Below are positions 8,000 to 17,060 of a stretch of DNA of 39,250 bases, piece after piece. Where the stretch lies: contig MNXU01000093.1 in the NCBI GenBank assembly GCA_001872285.1, positions 1 to 39,250 on the forward strand. Reading direction: 5' to 3'. Origin of the DNA: Betaproteobacteria bacterium CG2_30_68_42 (lineage in GTDB: Bacteria; Pseudomonadota; Gammaproteobacteria; Burkholderiales; Rhodocyclaceae). The notes beneath the pieces are model-generated. The model made no database searches. It worked only from the letters and a program-made list of their open reading frames with translations, and had not been told where the DNA came from. How positions within the stretch are numbered: position 1 is the stretch's first letter; every line of letters starts with the position of its first letter. The position numbers and the translations under genes were made by a program.

Positions 8000-9448
8000 T
8001 CAACGCGCTTTGGAGGCCGTGGCCTCGCGCGCGCGCAGCTCCGCCCGCAGCTCGCGCAGCCTCGCGTCGACCGCGGACAGATCGTAGAAATCCCCGTCGC
8101 CGGCGCGCTGGGCAAACTGGAGCTGCTCGATCGCCGCCCCGGTCTGTCCCTGCAGCGCATAGACCTCGGCCTGGGAGCGATGGCTCTGGAGCCGCTTGCC
8201 GAGCGCGGCGTACGCCTTCGCCTGCAGCGCCCATAATCTGACGTCCGAGGGCGTGAGCCGCAGCGCAGGCGCGACGACCTCCAGCGCGCCCCGCGCAGCC
8301 TTCGCCGCCAGCTCGGCTTCGGCCAGCCGATAGACGAGCACGCGCTCGCCCGGATGGCGGGAGACCGCCGCGCGCAGGAGAGCGGCCGCACCGCGCGCGT
8401 CCCCGACCTGCAGCCGCAGATCGGCATTCAGGGTATCGACCATGACCGAGGCCGCAGCCGCCCCCCGAAGCGAATCGAGTTCGAGTTGCGCCGCCTGCGG
8501 TTGCCCTGCGCGCAGCAGCGCGCGCGCATGGCCGTAGCGGGCGGCGGCCTCCGAGCTGTACTTCTTTTCCCTGAGCTGGGCTTCGAACTCGGCAGCCGCC
8601 TCGCGCGGCGTCCCCTGCCCGGCGCGGATCTTGGCTCGCACGAGCTGGAAGTCGAGCGAATCCGGCACCTGCCGGTACGTCTTCAGCTCGGCGCGGTTCT
8701 CCATGTCGGCGATCCGCTCGGTCGTCAGCGGGTGAGTGCGCAGATAGGCTGGCGCGTTGTTCTCGTAGAGGCGCCCCGCCTGCTGCAGGCGGCCGAAGAA
8801 CGACGCCATGCCATGGACATCGAACCCGGCGCCTTCGAGCGTCTGCAGGCCGATGCGGTCGGCCTCGCGCTCGAACTCGCGCGAATAGTTGAGCTGGGTC
8901 TGAATCGCCGCCGCCTGCCCGGTCGCGAGAGCCGCCTGCGAGAGCTGCGAATTGGAGCGCGCGGCGAGGATCGCCACGATCACCGCGGCCCAGGCCGTCA
9001 GCGCGCTCTGCCCCTGCGTGCTCACCATGCGCGCGATGTGGCGCTGGGTGACGTGAGAGATCTCGTGCGCGATCACCCCGGCGAGCTCGGATTCGCTCTG
9101 TGCTGCGAGGATCAGCCCGGTGTGTACGCCGACGAATCCGCCTGGCATGGCGAAGGCGTTGAGCGTCGGATCGTTCATCGCGAAGAAGGAGAACTCGCGG
9201 TTCGGATCCGGACTCGCGGCAGCCAGCCGCGCACCGAGCGCGTTCAGGTAGCGCGCGATCTCGGGATCTTCGACATACGCGGGATCACGCAGCCGGAGGT
9301 CACGCATGAACGACTCGCCCAGCCGCCGCTCGGCCTGGGGCGAGAGATCGGCCTGCGCCGCCTCCCCGAGCTCCGGCAGCGGCTGGGCCGCGGCCAGCGT
9401 GAGCGCGAGCAACGCGCTCGTTCCGATCAGCCAGCGCCGTGATTTCAT
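8000..9448 (-). CDS. bepA: M48-family periplasmic metalloprotease/chaperone with TPR domain (BepA-like)
   Basis: 482 residues. A signal peptide ([20 protein letters not shown]) directs it to the periplasm. The zinc protease motif HEISH lies near residue 145 and the third ligand is in [10 protein letters not shown] near residue 210. The C-terminal half (from about 290) is Ala/Leu/Arg-rich with TPR-like helices. This is the architecture of BepA (YfgC), which degrades or assists outer-membrane beta-barrel proteins and LptD. The gene symbol is by similarity of architecture. It is divergent from moaC, only 20 bases apart at the chosen starts. Confidence 0.88.
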   Translation of the reverse strand: MKSRRWLIGTSALLALTLAAAQPLPELGEAAQADLSPQAERRLGESFMRDLRLRDPAYVEDPEIARYLNALGARLAAASPDPNREFSFFAMNDPTLNAFAMPGGFVGVHTGLILAAQSESELAGVIAHEISHVTQRHIARMVSTQGQSALTAWAAVIVAILAARSNSQLSQAALATGQAAAIQTQLNYSREFEREADRIGLQTLEGAGFDVHGMASFFGRLQQAGRLYENNAPAYLRTHPLTTERIADMENRAELKTYRQVPDSLDFQLVRAKIRAGQGTPREAAAEFEAQLREKKYSSEAAARYGHARALLRAGQPQAAQLELDSLRGAAAASVMVDTLNADLRLQVGDARGAAALLRAAVSRHPGERVLVYRLAEAELAAKAARGALEVVAPALRLTPSDVRLWALQAKAYAALGKRLQSHRSQAEVYALQGQTGAAIEQLQFAQRAGDGDFYDLSAVDARLRELRAELRAREATASKAR

Positions 9449-9468
9449 CGGATCATGATAACCTTCGC

Positions 9469-9996
9469 ATGAGGATTGTTCGAGTGAGGGCGGGCGGCTT
9501 GGGTTCCGGATTCACCCATTTCGACGCGCGCGGGCAGGCGCACATGGTGGATGTCGGCGCGAAAGTGCAGACGCACCGGGTGGCACGTGCGGCCGGCAGC
9601 ATCCGCATGAAGCCCGAGACGCTCGCGATGATCCTCGCCGGGGACAGCCGCAAGGGCGACGTGCTGGGGGTGGCGCGCATCGCCGGGATCCAGGCCGCCA
9701 AGCGCACCTTCGAGCTCATCCCGCTCTGCCATCCGATCGCCCTCACCCGCATCGCCGTCGAGTTCGCCACCGACGGCGCGCGCACCGCGGTCGACTGCGA
9801 AGTCACCGCCGAGACCGTGGGGCGCACCGGAGTGGAGATGGAGGCGCTCACCGCGGCATCCGTGGCCCTGCTCACGGTCTATGACATGTGCAAGGCGGTC
9901 GACCGCGGCATGCGCATCGAGGGGGTCCGCCTGCTGGAGAAGTCCGGAGGAAAGTCGGGGCACTGGCAGTCCGGGGATTCGTCCGGCGCTCTCTGA
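9469..9996 (+). CDS. moaC: Cyclic pyranopterin monophosphate synthase MoaC
   Basis: Molybdenum cofactor enzyme that converts the MoaA product to cyclic pyranopterin monophosphate. Family signatures are clear: [14 protein letters not shown] near the N terminus, [28 protein letters not shown], and [19 protein letters not shown] followed by CKAVDRGM with the catalytic Lys/Asp. The start is uncertain: ATG 9469 adds about ten residues before the usual beginning, and GTG 9484 is an alternative; ribosome sites are weak for both. It stands alone, and no moaA, moaE or molybdoenzyme is in the window. Confidence 0.93.
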   Translation: MRIVRVRAGGLGSGFTHFDARGQAHMVDVGAKVQTHRVARAAGSIRMKPETLAMILAGDSRKGDVLGVARIAGIQAAKRTFELIPLCHPIALTRIAVEFATDGARTAVDCEVTAETVGRTGVEMEALTAASVALLTVYDMCKAVDRGMRIEGVRLLEKSGGKSGHWQSGDSSGAL

Positions 9997-10165
9997 GGGG
10001 GCGCACCGCATCGGTATCCTGCAAGACGTGGATGCGCAAGGGCGGCGGAACAGCGCCGCAGCCCGAAGCCGCGCACGCGCGTAACGCAGCCGGCCGCGCT
10101 CCCACGCGAAACCGGAGCCGGCACCGCGAGAAGCGCCGGAGCGGGGTCGCGCAACCGCCAGGCTT

Positions 10166-10444
10166 TCAATCTGCGCCCGGCGCTGGTCTGCGGTGGATGA
10201 GGTGCAGGTTGCGTGCGTAGATGAACAGTCCCGCGCCCTGGCCCAGAATGAAGACCGGATCGGAACGGTGGATGGCGTAGGCGAAGAGCGTCGCGCCCCC
10301 GGCGATACTCAGGTACCAGAACGACAGCGGCACGACGCTGCGTTTCTTGCGCTCGCTGGACAGCCACTGCACGATGAAGCGCATCGAAAAAAGCGCCTGA
10401 CCGAGAAAGCCGACGGCGAGCCAGACCGGATCGATTTCCATCAT
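10166..10444 (-). CDS. LAB_N (lipid A biosynthesis N-terminal) domain membrane protein
   Basis: 92 residues with three hydrophobic helices. GFLGQALFSMRFIVQWLSSE and VPLSFWYLSIAGG match the LAB_N domain, found free-standing or fused to lipid-A-disaccharide synthase. The free-standing form is usually paired with a polyprenyl-phosphate-sugar glycosyltransferase, as here. The start ATG overlaps the stop of the upstream glycosyltransferase as ATGA, indicating translational coupling, and it has a strong ribosome site (AAGGAGAA). A role in moving or adding sugars to envelope lipid is inferred from the pairing. Confidence 0.85.
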   Translation of the reverse strand: MMEIDPVWLAVGFLGQALFSMRFIVQWLSSERKKRSVVPLSFWYLSIAGGATLFAYAIHRSDPVFILGQGAGLFIYARNLHLIHRRPAPGAD

Positions 10445-11238
10445 TTCTCCTTGCTTCCGGGGTCCGCGGCTGAAGGAGTCTCCGCACACGGGCCTTCGAT
10501 GATCGGGATGCACATGCGCCGCTTGAGCCAGGCGACGCCCGCGAGGTCGACGATGCCGACCCACAGGCGGTTGTACACGCCGTACTTCGACGACCCGCGG
10601 GTGCGCGCCCGGTGCGCCACCGGCACCGAAACCGACAGCGCGCCCTGGCGGCGCACCAGGGCGGGGAGAAAGCGGTGCATGTGGTCGAACTGCGGCAGCT
10701 CGAGGAAAAGCGTGCGCGGAAACAGCTTCAGTCCGCAGCCGGTATCCGGCGTCGCGTCGCCGAGCGCCGCTGCGCGCACCGCGTTGGCGACGCGCGAGGA
10801 AAGCCGCCGCAGCCAGTCGTCGTTGCGCCGGGTGCGCCAGCCGACAGCCATGCGCAATGTAGCGGGTGTCGCGTCATCCTCCAGTGCGGCGATGAGCTTC
10901 GGGATGTCCGCGGGGTCGTTCTGGCCATCGCCGTCGAGTGTCGCGATCCACGGATAGCGCGCCGCACGCACCCCGCTAGCAATCGCGGCGCTCTGTCCGC
11001 AGGCCAGGCGATGGCGCACCACCGTGAGCATCGGCACGGCGCGCGCGAGGCGCGCCAGGATCGCGGGCGTCTCGTCCCGGCTGCCGTCGTCGACATAGAC
11101 GATCTCGAACGGCAGCCTGCCCTCGAGCGCGGCACGGATCTCGCCCACCAGGGGCTCGATGTTCCCGGCTTCGTTCAGTACCGGCACCACCACCGAGAGC
11201 GCCTCGACGTGACGCCCTCCGGTGTTCGCGCGGGTCAT
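10441..11238 (-). CDS. Family 2 glycosyltransferase (DPM1/ArnC-like)
   Basis: 265 residues. GT-A fold motifs are visible: VVPVLNEAGNIEPL at the start, IVYVDDGSRDETPAIL, and TLDGDGQNDPADIPKLI with the metal-binding aspartates. TPDTGCGLKLFPR follows in the acceptor part. The sequence resembles dolichol-phosphate mannosyltransferase-like enzymes that load sugars on polyprenyl phosphate, but lacks the two C-terminal membrane helices of ArnC; the LAB_N protein that follows with a 4-base overlap may supply the membrane part. Start at ATG 11238. Divergent from soxY across 280 bases. Confidence 0.85.
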   Translation of the reverse strand: MTRANTGGRHVEALSVVVPVLNEAGNIEPLVGEIRAALEGRLPFEIVYVDDGSRDETPAILARLARAVPMLTVVRHRLACGQSAAIASGVRAARYPWIATLDGDGQNDPADIPKLIAALEDDATPATLRMAVGWRTRRNDDWLRRLSSRVANAVRAAALGDATPDTGCGLKLFPRTLFLELPQFDHMHRFLPALVRRQGALSVSVPVAHRARTRGSSKYGVYNRLWVGIVDLAGVAWLKRRMCIPIIEGPCAETPSAADPGSKEK

Positions 11239-11518
11239 GACGTCTTCATTAACCGGAAAGGCCGCTACTATACTGGATTTGCCTGGGCCCCGCTGACCCG
11301 GGCAAGCCGCACGGCAATCACCGGCTCGGACACAATCAAGCCGGCTGATGGATGAATAAAGAAAGCACGCTGGCGGGCGGCAATACTTGCCGCTATAGTT
11401 GGCCCGCTGCCGCTTTCGGCCGGCGGCCGAAGCGCAGCCGGCCGGAGGGCCTGGGCTGCGCGAGGCGGGACCACCCAGCCGTCGCGAAGCATACTTTTCC
11501 ACGGAGGAAAACGACGAG
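11239..11518. promoter_or_regulatory. Divergent promoter region between the glycosyltransferase gene and soxY
   Basis: 280 noncoding bases. Two -10-like hexamers occur in similar surroundings: TATACT at 11269-11274 (plus; TATAGT on the minus strand) and TATAGT at 11394-11399 (plus), each preceded by CCGC. No good -35 is found, suggesting activator-dependent transcription; the sox start site could lie just after 11400. No sox regulator gene is present nearby. Confidence 0.35.
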
Positions 11519-11989
11519 ATGGATCATCTGAGGAGGATGCTGTTGAAGGGCGCAGGCGCCTCGGGGGCACTGGCCGTGGCGCTCGCCGCCGGCCTGCTGA
11601 GGCCCTCGCGGGTGCTCGCCGCGGAATGGAACAAGGCCGCCTTCGGCGCGGCCAGCGTCCCCGACGCGCTCAAGGCGGTCGGCGCGTCCGGCCCGGCGGA
11701 CAGCAAGGACGTCGCGATCAAGGCGCCGGACATCGCGGAAAACGGAGCGGTGGTACCGGTCGAGGTGGACAGCCGCATCCCCGGCACGACCGAGATCGCG
11801 GTGCTGGTCGACAAGAATCCGCTTCCACTGGCGGCGAGCTTCACGTTCTCCAACGGTGCGCTGCCGAGCGTCGCCCTGAGGCTGAAGATGGGGAAGACCT
11901 CGAATGTCAGGGTCATCGCCAAGGCGGGCGGCAAGTCCTACGCCACCGCCAAGGAAGTCAAGGTCACGATCGGCGGCTGCGGCGGCTGA
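11519..11989 (+). CDS. soxY: Thiosulfate-oxidation carrier protein SoxY
   Basis: 156-residue periplasmic subunit that carries sulfur intermediates as a covalent adduct on its C-terminal cysteine. The N terminus has a Tat-type signal (LRRMLLKGAGASG) and cleavage is expected near VLAAEW. The C terminus ends in GGCGG, the conserved swinging arm with Cys154. The ATG at 11519 follows ACGGAGGAAA. It is the first gene of soxYZAXB and is followed by soxZ after 18 bases. Confidence 0.97.
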   Translation: MDHLRRMLLKGAGASGALAVALAAGLLRPSRVLAAEWNKAAFGAASVPDALKAVGASGPADSKDVAIKAPDIAENGAVVPVEVDSRIPGTTEIAVLVDKNPLPLAASFTFSNGALPSVALRLKMGKTSNVRVIAKAGGKSYATAKEVKVTIGGCGG

Positions 11990-12007
11990 ACCAGGAGGAG
12001 AGAAGAA

Positions 12008-12325
12008 ATGGCAGATCCGATGAAAATCCGCGCCCGCCTCAAGGGCGATACCGCGGACATCCGCGTGCTGATGAGCCATCCGATGGAAACCGGGCAGCGC
12101 AAGGACGCAGCGGGCAAGCTGGTCCCGGCGCATTACATCCAGAACATCAGCATCACCCTCGCCGGCAAGACCGTGGTGGAGGGCCAGCTCAACACCGCCG
12201 TCTCGCGTAACCCCGTATTCGGCTTCAAGGTCAAGGGCGCGAAGGCGGGCGACAAAGTGGTCATCCACTGGGTCGACACCAACGGCGACCAGCGCACCGA
12301 CGAAACCACGGTCACGGCTGGGTAA
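12008..12325 (+). CDS. soxZ: Thiosulfate-oxidation carrier partner SoxZ
   Basis: 105 residues, no signal peptide; SoxZ is exported in complex with Tat-dependent SoxY. Typical beginning MADPMKIRARLKGDTADIRV, central MSHPMETGQRKD, and the ending WVDTNGDQRTDETTV are diagnostic. SoxZ forms the scaffold that presents the SoxY arm to SoxAX and SoxB. A strong ribosome site (AGGAGGAGAG) precedes the ATG. It is followed by an 88-base spacer with two hairpins before soxA. Confidence 0.97.
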   Translation: MADPMKIRARLKGDTADIRVLMSHPMETGQRKDAAGKLVPAHYIQNISITLAGKTVVEGQLNTAVSRNPVFGFKVKGAKAGDKVVIHWVDTNGDQRTDETTVTAG

Positions 12326-12330
12326 CCCGG

Positions 12331-12381
12331 CGCGCGGGTTACGGCCCGCGCGAGGAAAGGGGCGGCGAAGCGAATCGCCCC
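12331..12381 (+). other. Two tandem RNA hairpins between soxZ and soxA
   Basis: First: CGCGCGGG (12331-12338), loop TTACGG, CCCGCGCG (12345-12352). Second: GGGGCG (12359-12364), 11-base loop, CGCCCC (12376-12381). No T-run follows, so they more likely stabilise or partly attenuate the soxYZ message than terminate fully. Confidence 0.6.
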
Positions 12382-12413
12382 GATAAACGGTCTTTCGAAA
12401 GGAGGATGGAAGC

Positions 12414-13241
12414 GTGAGCAGACCTGCACGCAGCATCATGGCATTGACCGCGCTGGCGCTGGCCGCAGGCGTACACGGGCAACAGCCGCCCGCAGCCAAG
12501 GATCGCGTCACCGCGGATTTCGAGAAGTTCCGGGCGGTGCTCGAGGAAGACAATCCCGCCGAGCTGTTCGAAGCCAAGGGCGAGGAGCTGTGGAAGGCGA
12601 AGCGCGGCCCGAAGAAGGCCTCGCTCGCCGAGACCTGCGACCTCGGCATGGGGGTGGGCGTCGTGAAGGGCGCCTACGTCCGTACGCCCCGCTACTACCC
12701 GGACGTCGATCGAGTGATGGACATCGAGCGGCGCATCGTCCATTGCATGGTTACCTACCAGGGCTTCAGTGAAAAGGAGCTCGCGAAGAAGCCATTCAGC
12801 AGCCTCGACAGGACCCCGGACCCGGTCAGCCTGGTGACCTATGTGGCGGGAGGCTCGCGCGGCATGAAGATCGCCGTTCCGCAGAAGCATCCGAAGGAGC
12901 GCGAGGCCTACGCGATCGGGGCCGAGATCTTCGCGGTGCGCGCCGGCCCCTGGGACTTCTCCTGCACAACTTGCCACGGCGAGGACGGAAAACGCATCCG
13001 GACGCAGAATCTGCCGAACCTGGCCACGCACGACGGCTCGCTGAAGGCCTATCAGGGCTGGCCCGGCTACCGCATGACCGGGGGCGTCATGCACACGCTG
13101 CAATGGCGCATGAACGACTGCTTCCGCCAGCAGCGCTTCCCCGAGCCCGGCTACGTCTCCGATTCGATCACCGCGCTGCTCGCCTACCTGGGCGCGACCG
13201 CGAACGGCCACGTCTACAAGGGCCCCGGCATCAAACGCTGA
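12414..13241 (+). CDS. soxA: Sulfur-oxidation c-type cytochrome SoxA (single-haem type)
   Basis: 275 residues. With SoxX it joins thiosulfate to the SoxY cysteine in the periplasm. A signal peptide covers about residues 1-22 (MALTALALAAGVHG). One haem site, CTTCH, lies at 184-188; the haem-ligating/catalytic cysteine is Cys236 in MNDCFRQQRF. Cys75 and Cys111 sit where diheme SoxA carries its first haem and probably form a disulfide, as in other single-haem SoxA. The start is GTG at 12414 with a strong upstream AAAGGAGGA; soxX follows after 14 bases. Confidence 0.96.
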   Translation: MSRPARSIMALTALALAAGVHGQQPPAAKDRVTADFEKFRAVLEEDNPAELFEAKGEELWKAKRGPKKASLAETCDLGMGVGVVKGAYVRTPRYYPDVDRVMDIERRIVHCMVTYQGFSEKELAKKPFSSLDRTPDPVSLVTYVAGGSRGMKIAVPQKHPKEREAYAIGAEIFAVRAGPWDFSCTTCHGEDGKRIRTQNLPNLATHDGSLKAYQGWPGYRMTGGVMHTLQWRMNDCFRQQRFPEPGYVSDSITALLAYLGATANGHVYKGPGIKR

Positions 13242-13255
13242 AGGAGGCGCACGAG

Positions 13256-13873
13256 ATGAAATCCAATGCAATCCTGTCCGCCGCCGCGGCCATCCTGGCG
13301 GCATCCGCTTTTCTGCCCGTGCATGCCGGCGACTACCGCTCCGAGGCACTCGCGATGATGAAGCGCGACTTCCATCCGCGCGGCATCGCCGGCATCGACC
13401 GGCTCGATCAGGACGCCGTCCAGGCGATCTGCAACCGTACCAGCGACAAGCCGCCCGAGGCACTCGCGAAGATCCTGCAGCGGGACCAGATGGATGCGAT
13501 CCGCTGGCCCTCCGACGGAAAGTATCTCGGCAACTCGGCCGCCGGCGAGAAGATCGCGCAGCGCGGCAAAGGAATGACGTGGAAGGACAAGGCAGGTGCA
13601 CCGGGCGGCGGCGGCTGCTACAACTGCCACCAGATCGGACCGAAGGAGACCTCGTTCGGCACGCTGGGCCCGAGCCTGTACCAGTTCGGCAAGATTCGCG
13701 GCTACGGGATCGAGAACCAGAAGTACGTGTGGGGAAAGATCTGGAACTCCAAGGCCACCAACCTGTGCTCGAACATGCCGCGTTTCGGTCACTCGGGATC
13801 GCTGACCGAGGCCCAGATCCGCGACCTGACGGCACTGCTGCTCGATCCGAAGTCCCCGGTCAACAGCCAGTAA
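13256..13873 (+). CDS. soxX: Sulfur-oxidation c-type cytochrome SoxX
   Basis: 205-residue periplasmic monohaem cytochrome, partner of SoxA and electron acceptor of the first Sox step. Signal peptide about residues 1-24 ending VHA. Haem site CYNCH at 121-125; the distal Met ligand is in NMPRFGHSG near residue 178. The N-terminal insertion (residues 25-110) makes it longer than the shortest SoxX forms but normal for the longer betaproteobacterial type. The start ATG at 13256 has AAGGAGGCG upstream. soxB begins 58 bases downstream. Confidence 0.96.
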   Translation: MKSNAILSAAAAILAASAFLPVHAGDYRSEALAMMKRDFHPRGIAGIDRLDQDAVQAICNRTSDKPPEALAKILQRDQMDAIRWPSDGKYLGNSAAGEKIAQRGKGMTWKDKAGAPGGGGCYNCHQIGPKETSFGTLGPSLYQFGKIRGYGIENQKYVWGKIWNSKATNLCSNMPRFGHSGSLTEAQIRDLTALLLDPKSPVNSQ

Positions 13874-13931
13874 GTTTCCCCGCCGCAGTCACGACGCGGC
13901 CCGGCGCCACGCCGGGCCGCATGGAGTCGGC

Positions 13932-15638
13932 ATGTCGCTCACCCGACGCGAATTCCTGCACATCCTCGCAGCCGGTGCCGCGGCGGGGCTGAATCTCGAA
14001 GGCCGCGCCGGAGAGGACCCGGAGCGCTTCTACGATGCTGCGCGCTTCGGCAACGTGCATTTCCTGCACTTCACCGACTGCCACGCGCAGTTGCGGCCGA
14101 TCCATTTCCGCGAACCCAGCGTGAATATCGGCGTCGGCGCCGCGCGCGGCATGCCGCCCCATCTGGTCGGTGAAGCGCTGCTGCGCGCCTTCGGCATGCG
14201 GCCCGGCACGCGCGAAGCGCACGCCTTCACCTTTCTCGATTTCGAGCAGGCGGCCCACCGCTACGGCAGGGTCGGCGGATTCAGTCATCTCGCCACGCTG
14301 GTGAAGCGGCTGCGCGCCTCGCGTCCCGGCGCCCTGCTGCTCGACGGCGGCGACACCTGGCAGGGATCGGCCACCGCCCTGTGGACCCAGGGGCAGGACA
14401 TGGTCGATGCCGCGAAGCTGCTGGGCGTCGAAATCATGACCGGACACTGGGAATTCACCTACGGTGCCGAGCGGGTGCGCAGAATCGTCGATCACGATCT
14501 CAAGGGGAGCATCGAATTCCTTGCCCAGAACGTGAAGACCGCCGATTTCGGCGATCCGGTCTTCAAACCGTACACGCTGCGCGAGAGGAACGGGGTGAAG
14601 CTGGCGGTGATCGGCCAGGCCTTTCCCTACACGCCGATCGCCAATCCGCGCTACCTGATTCCGGACTGGAGCTTCGGCATCCGCGACGATGAACTCCAGA
14701 AGCAGGTCGACCTGGTGCGCGCCGCGGGCGCGCAAGTGGTCGTGGTGCTCTCGCACAACGGCATGGACGTCGACCTCAAGATGGCCTCGCGCGTGCGCGG
14801 CGTCGACGCCATCCTCGGCGGCCACACCCACGACGGCGTGCCCGCGCCCTCGATCGTGAAGAATGCGGGCGGGCGCACGCTGGTGATCAATTCCGGCAGC
14901 AACGGGAAATTCCTCTCGGTGCTGGATTTCGACGTGCGCGCGGGCCGCGTGCAGGATTTCCGCTACAAGCTGCTGCCGGTGTTCTCCAACCTGCTGCCCG
15001 CCGATCCCGCCATGGAGGCGCTGATCGCGCGCTCGCGCGCGCCCTTCGAGGCCAGGCTCGCCGAGAAGCTGGCGGTGACCGAGGGACTGCTCTACCGGCG
15101 CGGCAACTTCAACGGGAGCTGGGACCAGCTCATCCTCGACGCGATGATGGAAGTGCAGGGCGCGCAGATCGCCTTCTCGCCCGGTTTCCGCTGGGGCACC
15201 AGCATCCTGCCCGGCGAGGCGATCACCTTCGAACACCTGATGGACCAGACCGCCATCACCTACCCGTACGCCACCCTCACGGACTTGACGGGCGAATTCA
15301 TCAAGACGGTGCTGGAGGATGTCGCGGACAACCTGTTCAACCCGGACCCCTACTACCAGCAGGGCGGCGACATGGTGCGCGTGGGCGGAATGAGCTACAC
15401 CTGCGAGCCAGGCGCGAAGATCGGCGCGCGCATCCGCGACATGCGCATCGGCGGCGAGCCGGTCCAGGCGGACAAGACCTACAAGGTCGCCGGCTGGGCG
15501 CCGGTGGCCGAAGGCGCGCGCGGCGAGCCGGTCTGGGAGGTGGTGGCGAGGTGGCTGCGCGCGCACAAGAGCGTCGCGCCGCGCCGCCTCAACCTGCCGC
15601 GCCTCGCCGGCGTGGAAGGCAATCCGGGGCTCGGCTAG
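13932..15638 (+). CDS. soxB: Thiosulfohydrolase SoxB
   Basis: 568-residue dimanganese enzyme that hydrolyses the terminal sulfonate from the SoxY adduct, releasing sulfate. A Tat signal (TRREFLHILAAGAAAG) is at the N terminus. Metal-binding motifs of the calcineurin-like domain appear in order: FTDCHAQ (about 47-53), DGGDTWQG, TGHWEFTYG, LSHNGMDVD and GGHTHDG. The C-terminal 5'-nucleotidase-type domain includes NFNGSWDQL and the substrate loop GFRWGTSILPG. It is the last gene of the sox cluster; soxCD does not follow. Confidence 0.97.
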   Translation: MSLTRREFLHILAAGAAAGLNLEGRAGEDPERFYDAARFGNVHFLHFTDCHAQLRPIHFREPSVNIGVGAARGMPPHLVGEALLRAFGMRPGTREAHAFTFLDFEQAAHRYGRVGGFSHLATLVKRLRASRPGALLLDGGDTWQGSATALWTQGQDMVDAAKLLGVEIMTGHWEFTYGAERVRRIVDHDLKGSIEFLAQNVKTADFGDPVFKPYTLRERNGVKLAVIGQAFPYTPIANPRYLIPDWSFGIRDDELQKQVDLVRAAGAQVVVVLSHNGMDVDLKMASRVRGVDAILGGHTHDGVPAPSIVKNAGGRTLVINSGSNGKFLSVLDFDVRAGRVQDFRYKLLPVFSNLLPADPAMEALIARSRAPFEARLAEKLAVTEGLLYRRGNFNGSWDQLILDAMMEVQGAQIAFSPGFRWGTSILPGEAITFEHLMDQTAITYPYATLTDLTGEFIKTVLEDVADNLFNPDPYYQQGGDMVRVGGMSYTCEPGAKIGARIRDMRIGGEPVQADKTYKVAGWAPVAEGARGEPVWEVVARWLRAHKSVAPRRLNLPRLAGVEGNPGLG

Positions 15639-15648
15639 CCGCTTGGAG

Positions 15649-15685
15649 CCCCCCCCCGGCCGTTACACTGTTTCACTCGGCCGGG
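15649..15685 (+). terminator. Possible terminator hairpin after soxB
   Basis: CCCGGCCG (15655-15662) pairs with CGGCCGGG (15678-15685) across a 15-base loop, just after a run of C residues and 11-47 bases past the soxB stop. No T-run follows, so intrinsic termination would be weak. A -10-like TAGAAT at 15698-15703 lies just beyond and may serve the macA gene. Confidence 0.4.
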
Positions 15686-15763
15686 CCGCAAATCCCCTAG
15701 AATCCGCGCCACACATTCGCCTGCGGGTCCCGGCGGCCTGCCGCCTTCCCGTTCCGCTGCCTG

Positions 15764-17053
15764 ATGAAAAGATCCAACGCCGGCGTCGCCGCCGCCTTCG
15801 CGCTCACCGTGCTGCTCGCCGGCGTCTATGTCTTCTATCGCTTTTCCGGAGTCGATGCAGCGGCGCCCGTCTGGCGGCTGGCGAAGGTCGAGTCAGGACC
15901 GATCACCGCCGCCGTGTCGGCCACCGGAACGCTCAACCCGGTGGTCTCGGTCCAGGTCGGCTCGCAGGTCTCCGGCCAGATCAAGGAGATCTACGTCGAC
16001 TTCAACAGCGTCGTGAAGAGCGGGCAGATCATCGCCCGAATCGACCCGGAGATCTTCCGGTACCGCGTGCGCCAGGCCGAGGCCGACCTCGAGGCCACCC
16101 GCGCCGCCGTCCTCACCCAGCAGGCCGCGATCGCGGCCCAGCGCGCCGAGATCGCCCGGGTCGAGGCCAATCTGCGCGAAGCGCAGCGCGACTACGAGCG
16201 CAAGCGCACGCTAGTCGAGAAGAATTTCATCTCGCCGGCCGACCGCGACAAGGCGCAGGCGGTGTTCGAGGCGGCCGCCGCCCAGCTCGATGCCGCGCGC
16301 GCACAGCTTCGCGTCGCGGAAGCGCAGGCGAAGAACGGGGAAGCCGTGGTGCGGCAGCGCGAGGCCCAGCTCGCGCAGTCGCGTGTCGATCTCGCCCACA
16401 CCGAGATCCGCGCCCCGGTCGATGGCGTCGTGGTCAAGCGCAGCGTCGACACCGGACAGACCGTCGCCGCCAGCCTCCAGGCGCCGGAACTTTTCGTGAT
16501 CGCGCGCAACCTCAGCGACATGCAGGTCGATACGTCGATCGACGAGGCCGATGTCGGGCGCGTGCGCGTCGGCCAGCAGGCGAGCTTCACGGTCGACTCC
16601 TTCCCCGGGCGCAGTTTCAATGGCGAGGTCATGCAGGTGCGCAAGGCGGCGCAGGTGGTGTCGAACGTGGTGACCTACACGGTGGTCGTCTCGGCAGCCA
16701 ATCCCGATCTCGGGCTGCTGCCGGGCATGACCGCCAACGTGCGCATCGTCACCGCCCACGAGGACCGCGTGCTCAAGGTTCCGAACGCAGCGCTGCGTTT
16801 CCGGCCGCCGAGCAACGGCGAGGCGAAGCGCGGCCCCGCCGCCGACGTGCGGCGCGGCGAGGGCAGCGGCGGCGGCCGGGTCTGGGTCCCGGACGGAAAG
16901 GGGCCGCCGCGCGCGCTGCGGGTGCAGACCGGGCTCACCGACGGTACGACGACCGAGATCGTGTCGAGTGAGCTCACCGAAGGCACCGAAGTGATCGTCG
17001 GCAGCGCGGGCCCTGCCACACCGATCCGGCCGGCAGGCCCGCGCCTGTTCTGA
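15764..17053 (+). CDS. macA: MacA-like periplasmic adaptor (membrane fusion) protein
   Basis: 429 residues. One N-terminal membrane anchor (about 8-28), then a lipoyl half-motif ([20 protein letters not shown]), a long alpha-hairpin rich in Ala, Gln, Arg and Glu (about 100-215), the second lipoyl half ([20 protein letters not shown]), and beta-barrel and membrane-proximal domains. The protein would link the inner-membrane MacB-type ABC transporter encoded next to an outer-membrane channel of the TolC type, which is not in the window. The tail (from about 350) carries a Gly/Arg-rich insertion. The substrate is unknown; MacAB systems export macrolides, peptides or haem-like compounds. Confidence 0.9.
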   Translation: MKRSNAGVAAAFALTVLLAGVYVFYRFSGVDAAAPVWRLAKVESGPITAAVSATGTLNPVVSVQVGSQVSGQIKEIYVDFNSVVKSGQIIARIDPEIFRYRVRQAEADLEATRAAVLTQQAAIAAQRAEIARVEANLREAQRDYERKRTLVEKNFISPADRDKAQAVFEAAAAQLDAARAQLRVAEAQAKNGEAVVRQREAQLAQSRVDLAHTEIRAPVDGVVVKRSVDTGQTVAASLQAPELFVIARNLSDMQVDTSIDEADVGRVRVGQQASFTVDSFPGRSFNGEVMQVRKAAQVVSNVVTYTVVVSAANPDLGLLPGMTANVRIVTAHEDRVLKVPNAALRFRPPSNGEAKRGPAADVRRGEGSGGGRVWVPDGKGPPRALRVQTGLTDGTTTEIVSSELTEGTEVIVGSAGPATPIRPAGPRLF

Positions 17054-17060
17054 GGCGGCG

